DNA of 21,612 nucleotides, from positions 1 to 21,612 of the forward strand of contig CAJJTG010000037.1 of NCBI GenBank assembly GCA_905194675.1, read 5' to 3'. The notes under the pieces were generated by a model that was not told the DNA's origin, ran no database searches, and saw only the letters and a program-made list of their open reading frames with translations. A program made the translations under genes and the position numbers. This document shows positions 14,403 through 21,612 of this stretch, piece by piece (position 1 is the stretch's first letter; the number at the start of each line of letters is the position of its first letter). The DNA comes from an uncultured Collinsella sp. (GTDB lineage: Bacteria; Actinomycetota; Coriobacteriia; Coriobacteriales; Coriobacteriaceae).

Positions 14403-16844
14403 GTGGCAGAGCGTCCGACATACAAGCTCAGGTTTCTCGATCCCAAGAAGCGCTTTCCGGCGATGCCCGAGCAGCCTGCGGGACGCTCATATGGCGTGGT
14501 CTGGAAACTCTTTGGCGAGGATCAGCATGAATCTTGTTATGTCGTCGAATTCGTTGGCAAAAGCCATGTGTCGCTTTTGGGCTACGTAAGCGTTTCGGGT
14601 GAGGTGTGCAAGGTGGACCGCCCCGTCAGCGAGGCTCCGCTGCCCAACGATCCCGACATGGAACTGGTCCTTGACGAGTCGGACTCCGGTATTGGTGAGA
14701 TTATGGTGAGGGGAGCAAACGGCACGATGCGCGCGTGCGCGCGAACCGTCGGCTCTCCCGAAGGTCCCATGCGCGAACAGTCCGATCACGAGACATGGAA
14801 TTCGACCCGCTCCCTTCCTTACGGTGAGTTCATGGCATCGATGTTCCTGCGCTACGTGATATTCGCTGACTCCGAAAATACCATTGCGAGCACGGCGGAC
14901 GCCGACGGACTCGACGAGGGTATGCAAAACGTTGTCGACAAGATCAAGCTCGTAAAGTTGCCCGAGCCGGTCGAGGTGTTTTTGGGCTTTAACACGACAC
15001 CGCTACCTGACGCTATCGAGACGCTGCTCTACCGCGTTGACCATGCCGAGAATCCGAGCGGTATCGAGCGCTATGCCGCCGCCCTTATGAGTGAAATTGA
15101 CTTGCCTCGCTTGCGCACCATCGCCGCTAAGTCCGAGATGAGCCTGGCTCGCATCGATCGCTCAAAGCTTTTCTATCTCAATTTTGATCGCAGCCTGCTG
15201 GACCGGGACGAGATTGACATGCTGCTTGCCATCGAGTGCCGTCTTAACCGTCTCTCCGGCATCCTTGAGCACATCGGGGCCGGATTGGTCCCTGCGGCAT
15301 CCTCGCCGAGCCTTGAGGGCTGCGCGCTCTTTGATGCGTGGCATATCGCCAAGACGACCAACGATGTTCCCCGACTGCTTGATACGGCCTCGAGCGATAA
15401 CCCGTGGGGCAAACCGGGTACGGTGGCTTGCCAGCCGGGCGGTGAGTGGGATGTGCGTACCCGCTTCGCGCGTATTGTCGAGGCACTTAACGTGGTCACG
15501 CGGCTCGACTATACCTATCGGGCCAACGTTGCCGAAGGGATCATGCTCGTTCGGTTTGGGCAGTCTGTCGTTGATGCCATGCCGCAACGTGAATACGACG
15601 CTCAAGATGACGCCTGGCGCGAGTTGGACGAGGACGCGCGTGCGATCTGGGCCGCGGAGCACGATGCGCGCGTGGCACTCACGCTTGCGGCAGCGTGTTT
15701 TGCCGCGGGCACCTGCATCACGCGCTGCTATGTGCAGATTGCTGCTCCCGACAGTGAGCAGGGCGAGCGCGTTGTTGCAACGTATTTCTTTGGGCGCGCG
15801 GCCTATCTGGCCGATTGCGTGCCTGTCGCCAAGGATCTTGAGAGCATGGACATGGACGATATGCCGTGCAAGCGTGTGCTTGAGGCATATGAGTCAACCG
15901 CTCCGGAGACGATTGAACCTGCGGAGGTTCATGCTCGTCCGCGTGATGACCATCGCATGCTGCCGCCGGCGCTGCGCGATCTGCTGCTTGCCGATACGGC
16001 TGACGAGCTGGAGGTCATGGAAGAGGACGACGACCCATACGTGGCCCGTGTTGTTGAATTGCGCGAGCAGGCAAAAGTCGACCGTACAGGTGCTTTTGAA
16101 GGCTTTTCCCGTCTTGTTGAGGAGTTGGAGGCTAAGTGCGCCGTCGCCGAGCTTTTGGCGACAGGTCCGGTTCAAACGCAGTTTTGCGATAACCAGCTGG
16201 TGCGCATGGTGCTACCGGTGTTGGAAGAAGACCGCTCTGTGCGAATCCTTCGTGCGCCCGATGCGCTGTACTTTGCCCAGCACGAGATCTGCAGCTTTTA
16301 CGCCGAGCAAGAGGACTTTGAACGAGCACTGCCCGAGGTGCGCCATCTTTACGATCTGGCGCGCTCGTCCATGCAGTCGCACTTTGCGCTCATCAACGTG
16401 CTTGCGCGTCTGGAGCGCTTTGACGAGATTATCGAGGTGGCGCGCCACGGCCTACGTATTGCCAGCGATCGTTCTGCAATCGGCTACCTGTTCTATCGCT
16501 TGGCGTTTGCCTATTGGAATTGCGATCAGCTCGACCTGGCGCTGGCTTGTTACCGTCTGGTGCCGCGCGGCGAGGAGTCGGGCAGCAGCGCGCTGGAAGA
16601 AATGCAGGGCCTTATGAACGAGATGGGCGTCAGCGAGCCTCCGACGTTCGAGGAAGCGGTCGAGACCATCCACAAGGCTGGACTAGAGCTGCCGCCAGTG
16701 TCCGCCGTGACGAATCAGCTGGCAGATGCCGCTGTGCAACTGGTCGACAACGGTTTCTTTTTCCTGGCGCGCGGTTGTATCTTCCAAATGTGGCGCACCA
16801 TGGGCAACGACGAGCTCGGCTCCCTCAACCGCTCGCTGGGGTAG
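14403..16844 (+). CDS. Large protein of unknown function with TPR-like C-terminal region
   Basis: This is an 813-residue cytoplasmic protein with a GTG start and an AGGG site about 9 bp upstream. The N-terminal 500 residues match nothing I can name; they include GEVCKVDRPVSEAPLP, LVKLPEPVEVFLGFNTTPLP and the DRSLLDRDEIDMLLAIECRL region. An acidic patch (LEVMEEDDDPYVARVVELRE) is near residue 540. From about residue 620 the sequence shows paired helices with tetratricopeptide-like spacing (DFERALPEVRHLYDLARSSM, ALINVLARLERFDEIIEVAR, YLFYRLAFAYWNCDQLDLAL), which suggests a protein-interaction surface. There is no signal peptide or membrane segment. It forms a single-gene unit between two tRNA genes. 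Confidence 0.8.
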   Translation: MAERPTYKLRFLDPKKRFPAMPEQPAGRSYGVVWKLFGEDQHESCYVVEFVGKSHVSLLGYVSVSGEVCKVDRPVSEAPLPNDPDMELVLDESDSGIGEIMVRGANGTMRACARTVGSPEGPMREQSDHETWNSTRSLPYGEFMASMFLRYVIFADSENTIASTADADGLDEGMQNVVDKIKLVKLPEPVEVFLGFNTTPLPDAIETLLYRVDHAENPSGIERYAAALMSEIDLPRLRTIAAKSEMSLARIDRSKLFYLNFDRSLLDRDEIDMLLAIECRLNRLSGILEHIGAGLVPAASSPSLEGCALFDAWHIAKTTNDVPRLLDTASSDNPWGKPGTVACQPGGEWDVRTRFARIVEALNVVTRLDYTYRANVAEGIMLVRFGQSVVDAMPQREYDAQDDAWRELDEDARAIWAAEHDARVALTLAAACFAAGTCITRCYVQIAAPDSEQGERVVATYFFGRAAYLADCVPVAKDLESMDMDDMPCKRVLEAYESTAPETIEPAEVHARPRDDHRMLPPALRDLLLADTADELEVMEEDDDPYVARVVELREQAKVDRTGAFEGFSRLVEELEAKCAVAELLATGPVQTQFCDNQLVRMVLPVLEEDRSVRILRAPDALYFAQHEICSFYAEQEDFERALPEVRHLYDLARSSMQSHFALINVLARLERFDEIIEVARHGLRIASDRSAIGYLFYRLAFAYWNCDQLDLALACYRLVPRGEESGSSALEEMQGLMNEMGVSEPPTFEEAVETIHKAGLELPPVSAVTNQLADAAVQLVDNGFFFLARGCIFQMWRTMGNDELGSLNRSLG

Positions 16845-16893
16845 GCGAAGCTTTCAAGAAGGAAAGGCTGCTAGGCAATTAGAAAATTTCCTC

Positions 16894-16922
16894 TTGCTCA
16901 TCCTTGGCTGTTTGGTTACTAT
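16894..16922 (+). promoter_or_regulatory. Promoter of tRNA-Ser
   Basis: TTGCTC (16894-16899) and TACTAT (16917-16922) are 17 bp apart, with an A/T-rich stretch upstream (16876-16888). The tRNA starts 15 bp after the -10. Confidence 0.75.
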
Positions 16923-16936
16923 AGAACGGCTGTTAC

Positions 16937-17027
16937 GGAGAGCTGACCGAGAGGCCGAAGGTGCTCGCCTGCTAAGCGAGTATGCCCCAAAAGGGCATCT
17001 GGGGTTCGAATCCCCAGCTCTCCGCCA
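16937..17027 (+). tRNA. tRNA-Ser (anticodon GCT)
   Basis: The acceptor arm GGAGAGC pairs with GCTCTCC. The anticodon stem CTCGC/GCGAG holds CTGCTAA, with GCT at 16971-16973. A long variable arm (ATGCCCCAAAAGGGCAT) marks a class II tRNA. The T loop is TTCGAAT, the discriminator is G and CCA is encoded at 17025-17027. Confidence 0.96.
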
Positions 17028-17041
17028 GTATGACTTGAAAG

Positions 17042-17067
17042 AAGGGTCCCATTTGGGGCCCTTTTTT
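17042..17067 (+). terminator. Terminator after tRNA-Ser
   Basis: AAGGGTCCC-ATTT-GGGGCCCTT with one T-G wobble, followed by a T-run. A near-identical copy is at 17232-17257. Confidence 0.88.
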
Positions 17068-17216
17068 GTGCGGAGAAAGGAGGCTGGGGATTCGAACCCG
17101 AGAGGGCACGGGCGTTAAGCAAACGCGAAAGCGTTTGTAGCCCGTGGGCGAAAAGCCGTCAGGCTTTGAAGCCGGAGGGCATGCGTAGCATGCCCGGACA
17201 TCCCCAGCTCTCCGCC
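17068..17216 (+). other. Structured core of the tRNA-Ser tail element
   Basis: No protein gene is supported. The segment opens with GCGGAGA and GCTGGGGATTCGAACCC (17083-17099), antisense to the tRNA-Ser T arm and acceptor. It then holds CACGGGC/GCCCGTG (17107-17113, 17140-17146) enclosing CAAACGC-GAAA-GCGTTTG (17120-17137). AAAGCC-GTCA-GGCTTT (17152-17167) and GGGCATGC-GTA-GCATGCCC (17177-17195) follow. It closes with GGACATCCCC. The opening arm pairs with the duplicated tRNA tail (GCTGGGGAT with ATCCCCAGC; GCGGAGA with TCTCCGC). Hairpins A and B sit at the same offsets as in the tRNA-Leu element, and hairpin C within 3 nt. Confidence 0.62.
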
Positions 17217-17231
17217 AGTATGACTTGAAAG

Positions 17232-17257
17232 AAGGGTTCCATTTGGGGCCCTTTTTT
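17232..17257 (+). terminator. Second copy of the tRNA-Ser terminator
   Basis: AAGGGTTCC-ATTT-GGGGCCCTT followed by a T-run; a copy of 17042-17067 with one substitution. Confidence 0.85.
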
Positions 17258-17263
17258 ATTATC

Positions 17264-17293
17264 GAGAAAGGGCATCTGGGGATTCGAACCCTC
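17264..17293 (+). repeat. Truncated start of a further tRNA-Ser tail unit
   Basis: GAGAAAGGGCATCTGGGGAT with TTCGAACCC following aligns with the opening of the core at 17073-17099. It includes 15 nt (17267-17281) identical to the tRNA-Ser variable arm and T stem at 16990-17004. It then breaks off at the terminator of the minus-strand carboxypeptidase gene. Confidence 0.6.
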
Positions 17294-17322
17294 AAAAAAA
17301 GAGGCATCCTTTCGGACGCCTC
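17294..17322 (-). terminator. Terminator of the D-Ala-D-Ala carboxypeptidase gene
   Basis: On the minus strand GAGGCGTCC-GAAA-GGATGCCTC forms a 9-bp stem with one wobble and a GAAA loop, followed by seven T. Confidence 0.88.
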
Positions 17323-17350
17323 CTTTCAGTGGGCTTATTATTCTTGCGCA

Positions 17351-18691
17351 CTACACCTCGGGCGCCTTGGCGACGGTCTCGCTTTCTGCCGTGAGCGGGC
17401 GGTTGTCGATGCGACGGCCCAGACGGTCGAGCTTCACAAGGAGCCATTCAATGGGATTCGGCCCAGCGCCTTCTTCGTCGGCAACCAGGTCCATGACGGC
17501 GATCTTGGTGCCGTCCTGCTTGAGCGTAACGCTACCCACCTTATCGCCCACATGCACCGTGCCCGAAAGATCGTCGTAGCTAACCTTTTCGGTCACCTCG
17601 CCGGCAAGGGAAAACACGGTCGCTTGCGCCGTAGGATCGGCGAGTGTGGCGTCGATCGTCTTATCCGTCCAGTCGGTTTGGCCAATACGCGCCATAAGCG
17701 GGTTGCCGTTGGCGGTCTTTTCCTGCGTGTTGGCGATTGCGACCGTCACCTTGTGGCCGTAGTACCAGTTGGCAAGGCTGGCGGTATCGGTAAAGCGCTG
17801 GTCGGTGGTGGTGGAGTTCAAAATAACAGTGTAGATCTCGTCGCCGTCGCGGTTGTAGGCGCTCGTAAAGCAGTAGCCCGCGTCGTCGGTGGTGCCGGTC
17901 TTGCCGCCAATGTTTCCGTCCTGACCGAGCAAAACGTTGTGCGTGTCCATGGAATGCGAATGGTCGGTGCCGTCGGCGCCCGTGACCTCGATCCAGGAAT
18001 CCTCGCTCGCTACGACCTCGCGGATCGTGTCGTTTTTCATGGCCTCCTGCATCATCAGCGCTACGTCGTGTGCGGTTGAGTGCATATCGCCAGCCCACTC
18101 ATCAAAGTCCAGACCATGCGGGTTTTCAAAAAGCGTACCGGTGCAGCCGAGCTTCTTAGCGCGCTCGTTCATGGCTTTCACAAATGTTGCCTCGGCGTCT
18201 TTGGTCTTAGGGTCGATCTTCTTGCCCACATATTCGGCGAGCACGATGGCGGCGTCGTTGCCCGAGGGAATCATCAGGCCGCGCAGTGCCTGCTTCACGG
18301 TGAGCTCGTCGCCTTCGAGTAGGCCGGCTGTTGAATTGCCCACGGTGGCTGCGGCGTTGCTCACCGTGACCTTCTCGTCCATCTTGCAATTCTCGACGGT
18401 TAGGATTGCGGTCATGACCTTGGTGATCGAGGCAATCTTGACCTGCTCATCGGCACCGCGGGCATAGTAGACGGTGCCGTCTTTGCCCATGACGAGGGCA
18501 TTGGTCGCATCGATATCGGGCAGGTTTTCGGCCGTGATGCCGCGCGCATCGGCGGTTTTGCCGCAAACATTGTCGGTCGTGAGCACTTGGGCGCCGGCGA
18601 CGGTGGGCACGCCAGCGGCAAGGGCGATAGCGCAGACAAAGCCGGCGGCAAGCTGGGCTGAGCGCTTTGCAAAAGAGATGAGGGACTTCAC
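17351..18691 (-). CDS. D-alanyl-D-alanine carboxypeptidase (peptidase S11, PBP5/DacA type)
   Basis: This exported serine enzyme trims the terminal D-Ala from peptidoglycan side chains. I favour the GTG at 18691, giving 446 residues with a signal peptide (KSLISFAKR..., hydrophobic core 14-29, cut after AGA at 32-34). The frame is open to 18802, but a -10-like TATACT at 18731-18736 falls inside that extension. The ribosome site is weak, so the start is uncertain. Active-site motifs are SITK (Ser88, Lys91), SGN (Ser143, Asn145) and KTG (264-266). The C-terminal end has an amphipathic stretch (NPIEWLLVKLDRLGRRI) resembling the membrane-binding helix of PBP5. It is divergent from the VanR/VanS-like pair, which may control it. 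Confidence 0.92.
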   Translation of the reverse strand: MKSLISFAKRSAQLAAGFVCAIALAAGVPTVAGAQVLTTDNVCGKTADARGITAENLPDIDATNALVMGKDGTVYYARGADEQVKIASITKVMTAILTVENCKMDEKVTVSNAAATVGNSTAGLLEGDELTVKQALRGLMIPSGNDAAIVLAEYVGKKIDPKTKDAEATFVKAMNERAKKLGCTGTLFENPHGLDFDEWAGDMHSTAHDVALMMQEAMKNDTIREVVASEDSWIEVTGADGTDHSHSMDTHNVLLGQDGNIGGKTGTTDDAGYCFTSAYNRDGDEIYTVILNSTTTDQRFTDTASLANWYYGHKVTVAIANTQEKTANGNPLMARIGQTDWTDKTIDATLADPTAQATVFSLAGEVTEKVSYDDLSGTVHVGDKVGSVTLKQDGTKIAVMDLVADEEGAGPNPIEWLLVKLDRLGRRIDNRPLTAESETVAKAPEV

Positions 18692-18730
18692 AGATTTCGC
18701 TTTCGACGGGATGGTCTCTTCTGGAACTAG

Positions 18731-18868
18731 AGTATATCGTTTGCCGGTGTCGGCGATCATCGCGTGCGTGCGTGGCCCACATCCGCGCCCGAACGGGCAC
18801 AAGGGTGCTTAAGGCCGACTTAATCACCCACGCTTGTTGTGTGTGGCATGCGCCCCCTCGGGCATAAT
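18731..18868. promoter_or_regulatory. Divergent control region between the carboxypeptidase and VanR-like genes
   Basis: A minus-strand -10-like TATACT (18731-18736) lacks a good -35. A plus-strand -10-like CATAAT (18863-18868) precedes the regulator. Between them a large inverted repeat (GGGTGCTTAAG, GCCGA, CTTAATCACCC at 18803-18829; 11-bp arms with one mismatch) is a strong operator candidate. Confidence 0.5.
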
Positions 18869-18888
18869 GGAGCGCGAGAGGAGCACGC

Positions 18889-19584
18889 ATGAACGAGCGC
18901 ATTTTGGTAGTTGATGACGAAAAGGCCATCGCCGACTTGGTTGGTATCTACCTTACAAAAGAAGGCTTTGACGTACAGGTCGCCTATAGCGGGGCCGATG
19001 CTGCCAAGGCAATCTTGGAGCAGGAGTTCGATCTGGCGCTGCTGGATGTCATGCTGCCCGATATCGATGGCTTTGAGCTGCTACGTACGATCCGTTCCAG
19101 CCATACCTATCCCGTGATCATGCTGACGGCGCGCGATGCCCAGCAAGACAAGATCGAGGGCCTTTCGCTTGGCGCGGACGATTATGTGGTCAAGCCGTTC
19201 CGTCCGCTTGAGCTCATCGCACGCGTGCACGCTCAGCTTCGTCGCTACACCAGCTACGGTAGCCGCGCGCAGGCGGCCGAGTCGCCGACCATCCAGCTCG
19301 ACGGCCTTGAGATCAACCGCGATGCTCGTTCCGTGACAGTGGACGGTTCACCGGTTCGCCTCACGCCCATCGAGTATTCCATCTTGCTGTATCTGGTCGA
19401 GCATCGCGGCAGCGTGGTGGCCGTGGAGGACCTGTTCCGCGCGGTGTGGAACGAGGATTTTATGCCCGGCTCCAACAATACGGTGATGGTGCACATTCGC
19501 CACCTGCGCGAAAAGATCGGCGACGACGCTCAAAAGCCGCGCTTTATCAAAAACGTCTGGGGCGTCGGCTACATAATCGAATAA
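18889..19584 (+). CDS. VanR-like OmpR/PhoB-family response regulator
   Basis: The 231-residue regulator starts at the ATG at 18889 with an AGGAG site. The receiver domain shows the acidic pocket (Asp9, Asp10), phospho-acceptor Asp53 in LLDVMLPD, Thr80 and Lys102. The C-terminal winged helix ends GVGYIIE. The HTYPVIMLTARD, LGADDYVVKPFRPLELIARV and HAQLRRY blocks strongly resemble enterococcal VanR as I remember it, more than PhoP or PhoB. The gene is followed after 25 bp by a VanS-like kinase. No van ligase or dehydrogenase genes lie in this window, so a resistance role is not implied. The likely target is an envelope gene such as the divergent carboxypeptidase. Confidence 0.88.
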   Translation: MNERILVVDDEKAIADLVGIYLTKEGFDVQVAYSGADAAKAILEQEFDLALLDVMLPDIDGFELLRTIRSSHTYPVIMLTARDAQQDKIEGLSLGADDYVVKPFRPLELIARVHAQLRRYTSYGSRAQAAESPTIQLDGLEINRDARSVTVDGSPVRLTPIEYSILLYLVEHRGSVVAVEDLFRAVWNEDFMPGSNNTVMVHIRHLREKIGDDAQKPRFIKNVWGVGYIIE

Positions 19585-19609
19585 CGCCTTTGATGGTGGG
19601 GAAGTGGAT

Positions 19610-20848
19610 ATGACAAAAGACGATAGGCGGGTATTCGAGGTGCCCGATCGACTCTTTGAATACGTAAGGGCGGTCGTTGACAACCGTGCGTTGGCGACGG
19701 TACTGCTCTTTATGCTGAGTCTGCTGCTCATCGGCATCGACAATATCGTTGGCATCCTGGCGGTGCTGCTCATTGGCTTTTTGCTGATCGATCGATTCGA
19801 AATCGTTCGCCGCTGCGTGGTAATCGGCGGTGCCGCGTGGACCCTTGCGCTGGCGATCGGGGCCCTGGCGCTTGGCGGTATTCGCGAGCCCGTGTTCTTT
19901 GATGCCGGCTTTGTGTTCAACATGCTTGGCTTTGTGCTGGCACTTGCCGTGTGCGTCCTGTTCTTTTGCGGGCGTGCCCTGTACTACCAGGGTTATGAGC
20001 AGGGCGAGCAGCATGCCGACCGCGTGATCGCCGCCCGCATTCAGGACCGTCTGATCGATAACCCCGACACATGGGACAACATTGACGGCGACTTCCTCGA
20101 GGTCGAGGGCGCGCTCAACCGGGTGCGCGATTGCGAGCGTAGGGTTCAACAAGCCCTGCGTGACGAATCCCACCGCAAAGATGACCTGGTGACGTACCTG
20201 GCGCACGACCTGCGCACGCCGCTCGCCAGCGTGGTGGGCTACCTTTCGCTCTTGCAGGAGGCCCCCGATTTGCCGCTTGAGCAGCGCGCACGTTTTACGG
20301 GCGTGGCACTCGACAAGGCCCACCGGCTCGATGCGCTCATCGAGGAGTTCTTCGACATCACGCGCTTTGATTTCCACGATATCGTGCTCACCCGCAGCTA
20401 CGTCGATTTAGGGCTCTTACTGGCACAGGTGGCCGACGAGTTCTATCCCATTCTCAACGAACAGCATAAAGAAGCCCAGGTTGATATCTGCGAGGATCTG
20501 ACGGTGCTCGTGGACGGCGACAAGATGGCTCGCGTATTCAACAACATCATGAAAAACGCCGTTGCCTATAGCTATGAAGGCTCGATGATCACGATTGAGG
20601 CCAGGCGCCAAGACGATGGCGGCGTGCGCGTACGATTTATAAACCAGGGCGATCCGATCCCTGCGGCAAAGCTCAAGGTGATCTTTGAGAAGTTCTATCG
20701 CCTGGATGCGGCGCGTGCAACCAATCGCGGTGGCGCCGGTCTGGGCCTTGCTATTGCCAAGGAGATCATCGCGGCACACGGCGGTACCGTTGCATGTGAA
20801 TCGACGCCCGAACACACGATATTCACCATCGAGCTGCCCGCCGCATAG
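19610..20848 (+). CDS. VanS-like sensor histidine kinase with four membrane helices
   Basis: This is a 412-residue kinase. I prefer the ATG at 19610 (GGTGGGG 8 bp upstream) over a GTG at 19604. The first 120 residues contain four hydrophobic segments (about 28-44, 46-60, 69-87, 100-118) with very short loops, so there is no real extracellular sensor domain. A coiled linker leads to the H box YLAHDLRTPL (His199). Then come IEEFFDITRF, the N box VFNNIMKNAVAYS, and FEKFYRLDAAR and GGAGLGLAIAKEIIAAHGG for the G boxes. The catalytic half closely resembles VanS (for example GYLSLLQEAPDLP). It would phosphorylate the regulator just upstream. Confidence 0.9.
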   Translation: MTKDDRRVFEVPDRLFEYVRAVVDNRALATVLLFMLSLLLIGIDNIVGILAVLLIGFLLIDRFEIVRRCVVIGGAAWTLALAIGALALGGIREPVFFDAGFVFNMLGFVLALAVCVLFFCGRALYYQGYEQGEQHADRVIAARIQDRLIDNPDTWDNIDGDFLEVEGALNRVRDCERRVQQALRDESHRKDDLVTYLAHDLRTPLASVVGYLSLLQEAPDLPLEQRARFTGVALDKAHRLDALIEEFFDITRFDFHDIVLTRSYVDLGLLLAQVADEFYPILNEQHKEAQVDICEDLTVLVDGDKMARVFNNIMKNAVAYSYEGSMITIEARRQDDGGVRVRFINQGDPIPAAKLKVIFEKFYRLDAARATNRGGAGLGLAIAKEIIAAHGGTVACESTPEHTIFTIELPAA

Positions 20849-20869
20849 CCAGCGTGCCCTTACAAACAC

Positions 20870-20944
20870 TTGACAATGTGCTCACGTGCGTATGAGCCGC
20901 GATTCCTACTATCGATACTGCTGAATTGATATCGATATGGAGGT
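20870..20944 (+). promoter_or_regulatory. Leader of pstB with twin TATCGATA palindromes
   Basis: TTGACA (20870-20875) with a -10-like TATGAG (20891-20896, 15 bp) may form a promoter. Two copies of the palindrome TATCGATA lie at 20910-20917 and 20930-20937, 20 bp apart (about two helical turns). A GGAGGT ribosome site (20939-20944) follows. The pair is a candidate operator. Confidence 0.45.
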
Positions 20945-20951
20945 ATGCGGT

Positions 20952-21612
<661 letters not shown>

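Larger units (their letters stand above)
17010..17257 (+). repeat. tRNA-Ser tail duplication: 190-bp unit with repeated tRNA 3' end and terminator
   Basis: Bases 17010-17067 recur at 17200-17257 with one difference (C to T in the terminator stem). The repeat holds exactly the last 18 nt of tRNA-Ser, again from T-loop position 59 to CCA (ATCCCCAGCTCTCCGCCA), followed by the spacer and terminator. The second copy has no tRNA body. Period, boundary and layout match the tRNA-Leu case although the sequences differ. Confidence 0.92.

Noticed and set aside
17068..17216. A degenerate tRNA on the minus strand
   Set aside because: The minus strand has T-arm-like and acceptor-like ends, but no anticodon arm or D arm can be drawn and the length is about 150 nt. 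The three hairpins shared with the tRNA-Leu element fit better.
18692..18802. Longer N-terminus of the carboxypeptidase from an ATG at 18802 or 18760
   Set aside because: It would put an Arg/Thr-rich leader before a good signal peptide and would contain the likely -10 box. The GTG at 18691 is favoured, though its ribosome site is weak.
18889..20848. A vancomycin resistance cluster
   Set aside because: Only VanR/VanS-like regulators are present. No vanH, D-Ala-D-Lac or D-Ala-D-Ser ligase, vanX or vanT gene lies in the window, and the nearby carboxypeptidase is an ordinary S11 type.

Overview
The window looks like chromosome from a high-GC, gut-type actinobacterium of the class Coriobacteriia, probably Collinsella or a close relative. 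I infer this from codon use, gene content (Tad pilus genes, rsmI-metG, rsmA-tatD, serS), strong GGAGG-type ribosome sites and frequent GTG starts. I could not run a database search, so the genus is an inference.

Layout. (1) 1-2534: end of a Tad/Flp pilus operon, with a large exported protein cut by the window edge, a TadE-like pseudopilin and a DUF192 protein, all translationally coupled. (2) 2553-3143: a probable toxin-antitoxin pair. (3) 3184-3383: tRNA-Phe with promoter and terminator. (4) 3534-7332: a GH5-like protein lacking key catalytic residues, then rsmI and metG, closed by a terminator. (5) 7364-9131: rsmA overlapping a TatD-family hydrolase. (6) 9135-9491: tRNA-Leu(CAG) followed by an unusual 189-bp tail-duplication unit. 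(7) 9551-11810: SPFH/stomatin-like protein, rlmH and proC. (8) 11808-12223: a nested inverted-repeat element, then a 57-codon membrane protein on the minus strand, divergent from serS. (9) 12253-14085: serS and an unknown gene behind a possible LexA box. (10) 14122-16844: tRNA-Arg(ACG) and an 813-residue protein with a TPR-like C-terminal part. (11) 16894-17293: tRNA-Ser(GCT) followed by a second tail-duplication unit. (12) 17294-20848: a D-Ala-D-Ala carboxypeptidase divergent from a VanR/VanS-like two-component system. (13) 20870-21612: the start of pstB.

The most unusual structure is the pair of tRNA-tail elements downstream of tRNA-Leu and tRNA-Ser. In each, exactly the last 18 nt of the tRNA (from T-loop position 59 through CCA) plus its terminator hairpin is repeated 189-190 bp later. 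Between the copies lies a core that begins with an antisense T-arm matching its own tRNA and carries three hairpins. Two of the hairpin loops lie at identical offsets in the two cores (39 and 70 nt) and the third at nearly the same offset (100 versus 97), although the stem sequences differ. That pattern points to a conserved structured element specialised to tRNA 3' ends. It is reminiscent of the E. coli tyrT downstream repeats but has an unrelated sequence.

Most protein genes serve translation and RNA modification (rsmI, metG, rsmA, rlmH, serS, four tRNAs). The right end is devoted to the cell envelope and phosphate uptake.
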